NCBI GenBank assembly: GCA_964388955.1
Contig: CAYMCO010000021.1
Span: 26,040 to 90,039, forward strand
Direction of reading: 5' to 3'
DNA: 64,000 bases
Origin: CAYMCO01 sp964388955
GTDB taxonomy: Bacteria; Chloroflexota; Anaerolineae; Anaerolineales; E44-bin32
Part shown: one piece after another, positions 62,859-64,000 of the stretch
Layout: the number at the start of each line of letters is the position of its first letter
Numbering within the stretch: position 1 is the first letter of the stretch
The notes under the pieces: model-generated
Databases searched by the model: none
Seen by the model: the letters and a program-made list of their open reading frames with translations, nothing else
Told to the model about the DNA's origin: nothing
Program-made: the position numbers and the translations under genes

Positions 62859-64000
62859 TCACTCTTTCATCATGCCTGGAGGATATTCCTTCTCTTTCTC
62901 CATCTCAACCGGTGTTGGTGTCGTCGTTGGTGAGGGAAACGTTGTATTCGTGGCAGTGGCCCGTGCTGTACTGCTCGGCGTCGGCTGTGGACCCGTTGCT
63001 TCTGAGGGGCCAAGTGGAGGCAATGGCGTCGAGAGCACGGTTCGCGGAAAGCTCGGCGTAGGAACAGCGGCAACCCGGGTTTGAGCAAGCTCAAGCTGAG
63101 AGCGATTGTCCTCGGCCCCTTTTTCACTGGTGAGAATGCGGCGCGCATATAGGATGCTCAAGATTGCGGATATGACCTTCGCGCCAAGAGATACTCTCCT
63201 GCTCTGCATGATCTTGCCGAGAACATCGGTCAAACTCCTGACTAGCTTATCTTCATCGTCGTCTCTTGGGTCTCTTGGATCCTGGCCATGCGGAGCTTGT
63301 TCAAAATGCTCCCTGAGCGGCTCCCTTTTCGAATCGTATTTCGGGTTCTGCCAAACCGGCCGATGATTCTTCTTCCCGAAATAGGTGATCGTATGATAGG
63401 CAATGAAAGTCGCACCGACCAGGGCGCCAACCGTCAGGTCATCCTGCAAGCCAGGGGTCGCTGCGGTCGCACCAATCAACGCCCCAGCCTCGCCAGGAAT
63501 GTTGTTGTGCAGATGGGCGAGATACGGATTCTTCTCAGGATCGGCGATGGACTTGAGCCAATCCGACGCCGGGCCGAGTGTCCCGGCCATCACATTCCGT
63601 ATGCCCTCGTTCTCCTGCCCAAGGTGCACCACCTTCTGCTCAAGGAAAGATAGCCCCGGCTCTTCGCAGATCGGGACCGGCGGGGTGTCCGGATCCTCCG
63701 GCGGCATGATCTTCGCATGCGCCTTCGCCGGGCAGTGGGAAGAATTCCTCTTCCTCCCCTTCTTCTTGTTCTTCTTGGGCTTCTTCTTGGCGTTCTTCTT
63801 CAGCTTCCCGCTCTTGTAGGCCTTCTTCAGGCTCATCGTACCGCCGTCGTCGTTGTTGTTCTTGGCTTTCTTCTTCTTACCCGAGGCGCCGCCCACTCCC
63901 TGCCGCAGGCTCCCCAATCCCGCACCACTCACCGCCGCCATCAGCCCCGCCGCCAAGGCCACCCAGGGGGTTGGATCCACACCTGCCCTCTCCGCCGGCA
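62859..64000 (-). CDS. C-terminal part of a large low-complexity membrane-associated protein (truncated by window)
   Basis: At least 380 residues; the frame is open through the window edge, so the 5' end is missing. Visible parts: a hydrophobic Ala/Gly-rich segment (WVALAAGLMAAVSGAGLG), a Lys/Asn-rich run with strings of Lys and Asp, a moderately conserved-looking middle (ICEEPGLSFLEQKVVHLGQENEGIRNVMAGTLGPASDWLKSI), another hydrophobic stretch (GALVGATFIAYHTITYF), and a Pro/Thr/Ser-rich tail. I do not recognise a family. The GTG near 63980 is an unlikely start, since codons before it continue in the same style. Confidence 0.6.
   Translation of the reverse strand, partial: PAERAGVDPTPWVALAAGLMAAVSGAGLGSLRQGVGGASGKKKKAKNNNDDGGTMSLKKAYKSGKLKKNAKKKPKKNKKKGRKRNSSHCPAKAHAKIMPPEDPDTPPVPICEEPGLSFLEQKVVHLGQENEGIRNVMAGTLGPASDWLKSIADPEKNPYLAHLHNNIPGEAGALIGATAATPGLQDDLTVGALVGATFIAYHTITYFGKKNHRPVWQNPKYDSKREPLREHFEQAPHGQDPRDPRDDDEDKLVRSLTDVLGKIMQSRRVSLGAKVISAILSILYARRILTSEKGAEDNRSQLELAQTRVAAVPTPSFPRTVLSTPLPPLGPSEATGPQPTPSSTARATATNTTFPSPTTTPTPVEMEKEKEYPPGMMKE

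Overview
This 64 kb window is chromosomal DNA from a GC-rich bacterium, most likely a member of the Chloroflexota (Anaerolineae or a relative). That placement is an inference from gene content: lipoproteins and surface proteins with Pro/Thr/Ser-rich stalks, a CIRCE-controlled hrcA-grpE-dnaK-dnaJ-prmA operon, and a split respiratory gene organisation. There is no rRNA gene to confirm it. I see no phage, insertion sequence, CRISPR array or tRNA gene. Coding density is high and almost every gene looks intact.

Layout. (a) 0-5.6 kb, minus strand: a BNR-repeat lipoprotein, an EamA transporter, a glycine-oxidase-like flavoenzyme and an M1 metallopeptidase lipoprotein. (b) 5.7-15.4 kb, minus strand: a tight nine-gene operon. 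It encodes a SucC-like CoA ligase with an added Fe-S tail, a SucD-like partner, a citrate-synthase-fold citryl-CoA-lyase-like protein, a degenerate HD protein, aconitase-like large and small subunits, an isocitrate/isopropylmalate-type dehydrogenase, an MmgE/PrpD protein and an ALDH7 aldehyde dehydrogenase. Together these could isomerise a hydroxy-tricarboxylate, activate it with CoA and cleave it. This is the best candidate here for an undescribed pathway. (c) 15.8-20.2 kb, minus: prs, meaB, a B12-binding mutase subunit, trpS and thioredoxin. (d) 20.6-26.6 kb, plus: the heat-shock operon with a sigma70 promoter and a perfect CIRCE operator. (e) 26.6-36.6 kb, minus: infA, rpsU, an S1-domain protein, a phosphoribosyltransferase, an AI-2E transporter, pnp, rpsO, an AlkD-like protein and metK. 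metK is preceded by a complete SAM-I riboswitch with a terminator. (f) 37.3-50.6 kb, minus: murE behind a respiratory block that holds only membrane-sector genes, nuoA-H-J-K-L-M-M-N followed by atpI-atpB-atpE-atpF/H. The soluble arms of complex I and ATP synthase are not in the window. (g) 50.7-54 kb, plus: two FemX-like transferases and a D-cysteine desulfhydrase-like enzyme. (h) 54-60.8 kb: a membrane transglutaminase on the minus strand, then a Pro/Thr/Ser-rich membrane protein and three consecutive M42 metallopeptidases on the plus strand. (i) 61.4-64 kb, minus: a TPR protein and the 3' part of a larger low-complexity protein that runs off the window.

How the genes work together. The window combines housekeeping genes (translation, RNA turnover, protein folding, methionine/SAM, cell wall) with energy conservation and central carbon chemistry. 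The B12/MeaB pair suggests methylmalonyl-CoA metabolism. The nine-gene operon probably feeds acetyl-CoA or propionyl-CoA and 2-oxo acids into the same central pool. Regulation that can be read directly from the DNA includes CIRCE for heat shock, a SAM riboswitch for metK, and good sigma70 promoters for the heat-shock, S1, nuo, AI-2E, trxA, rpsO and metK units.
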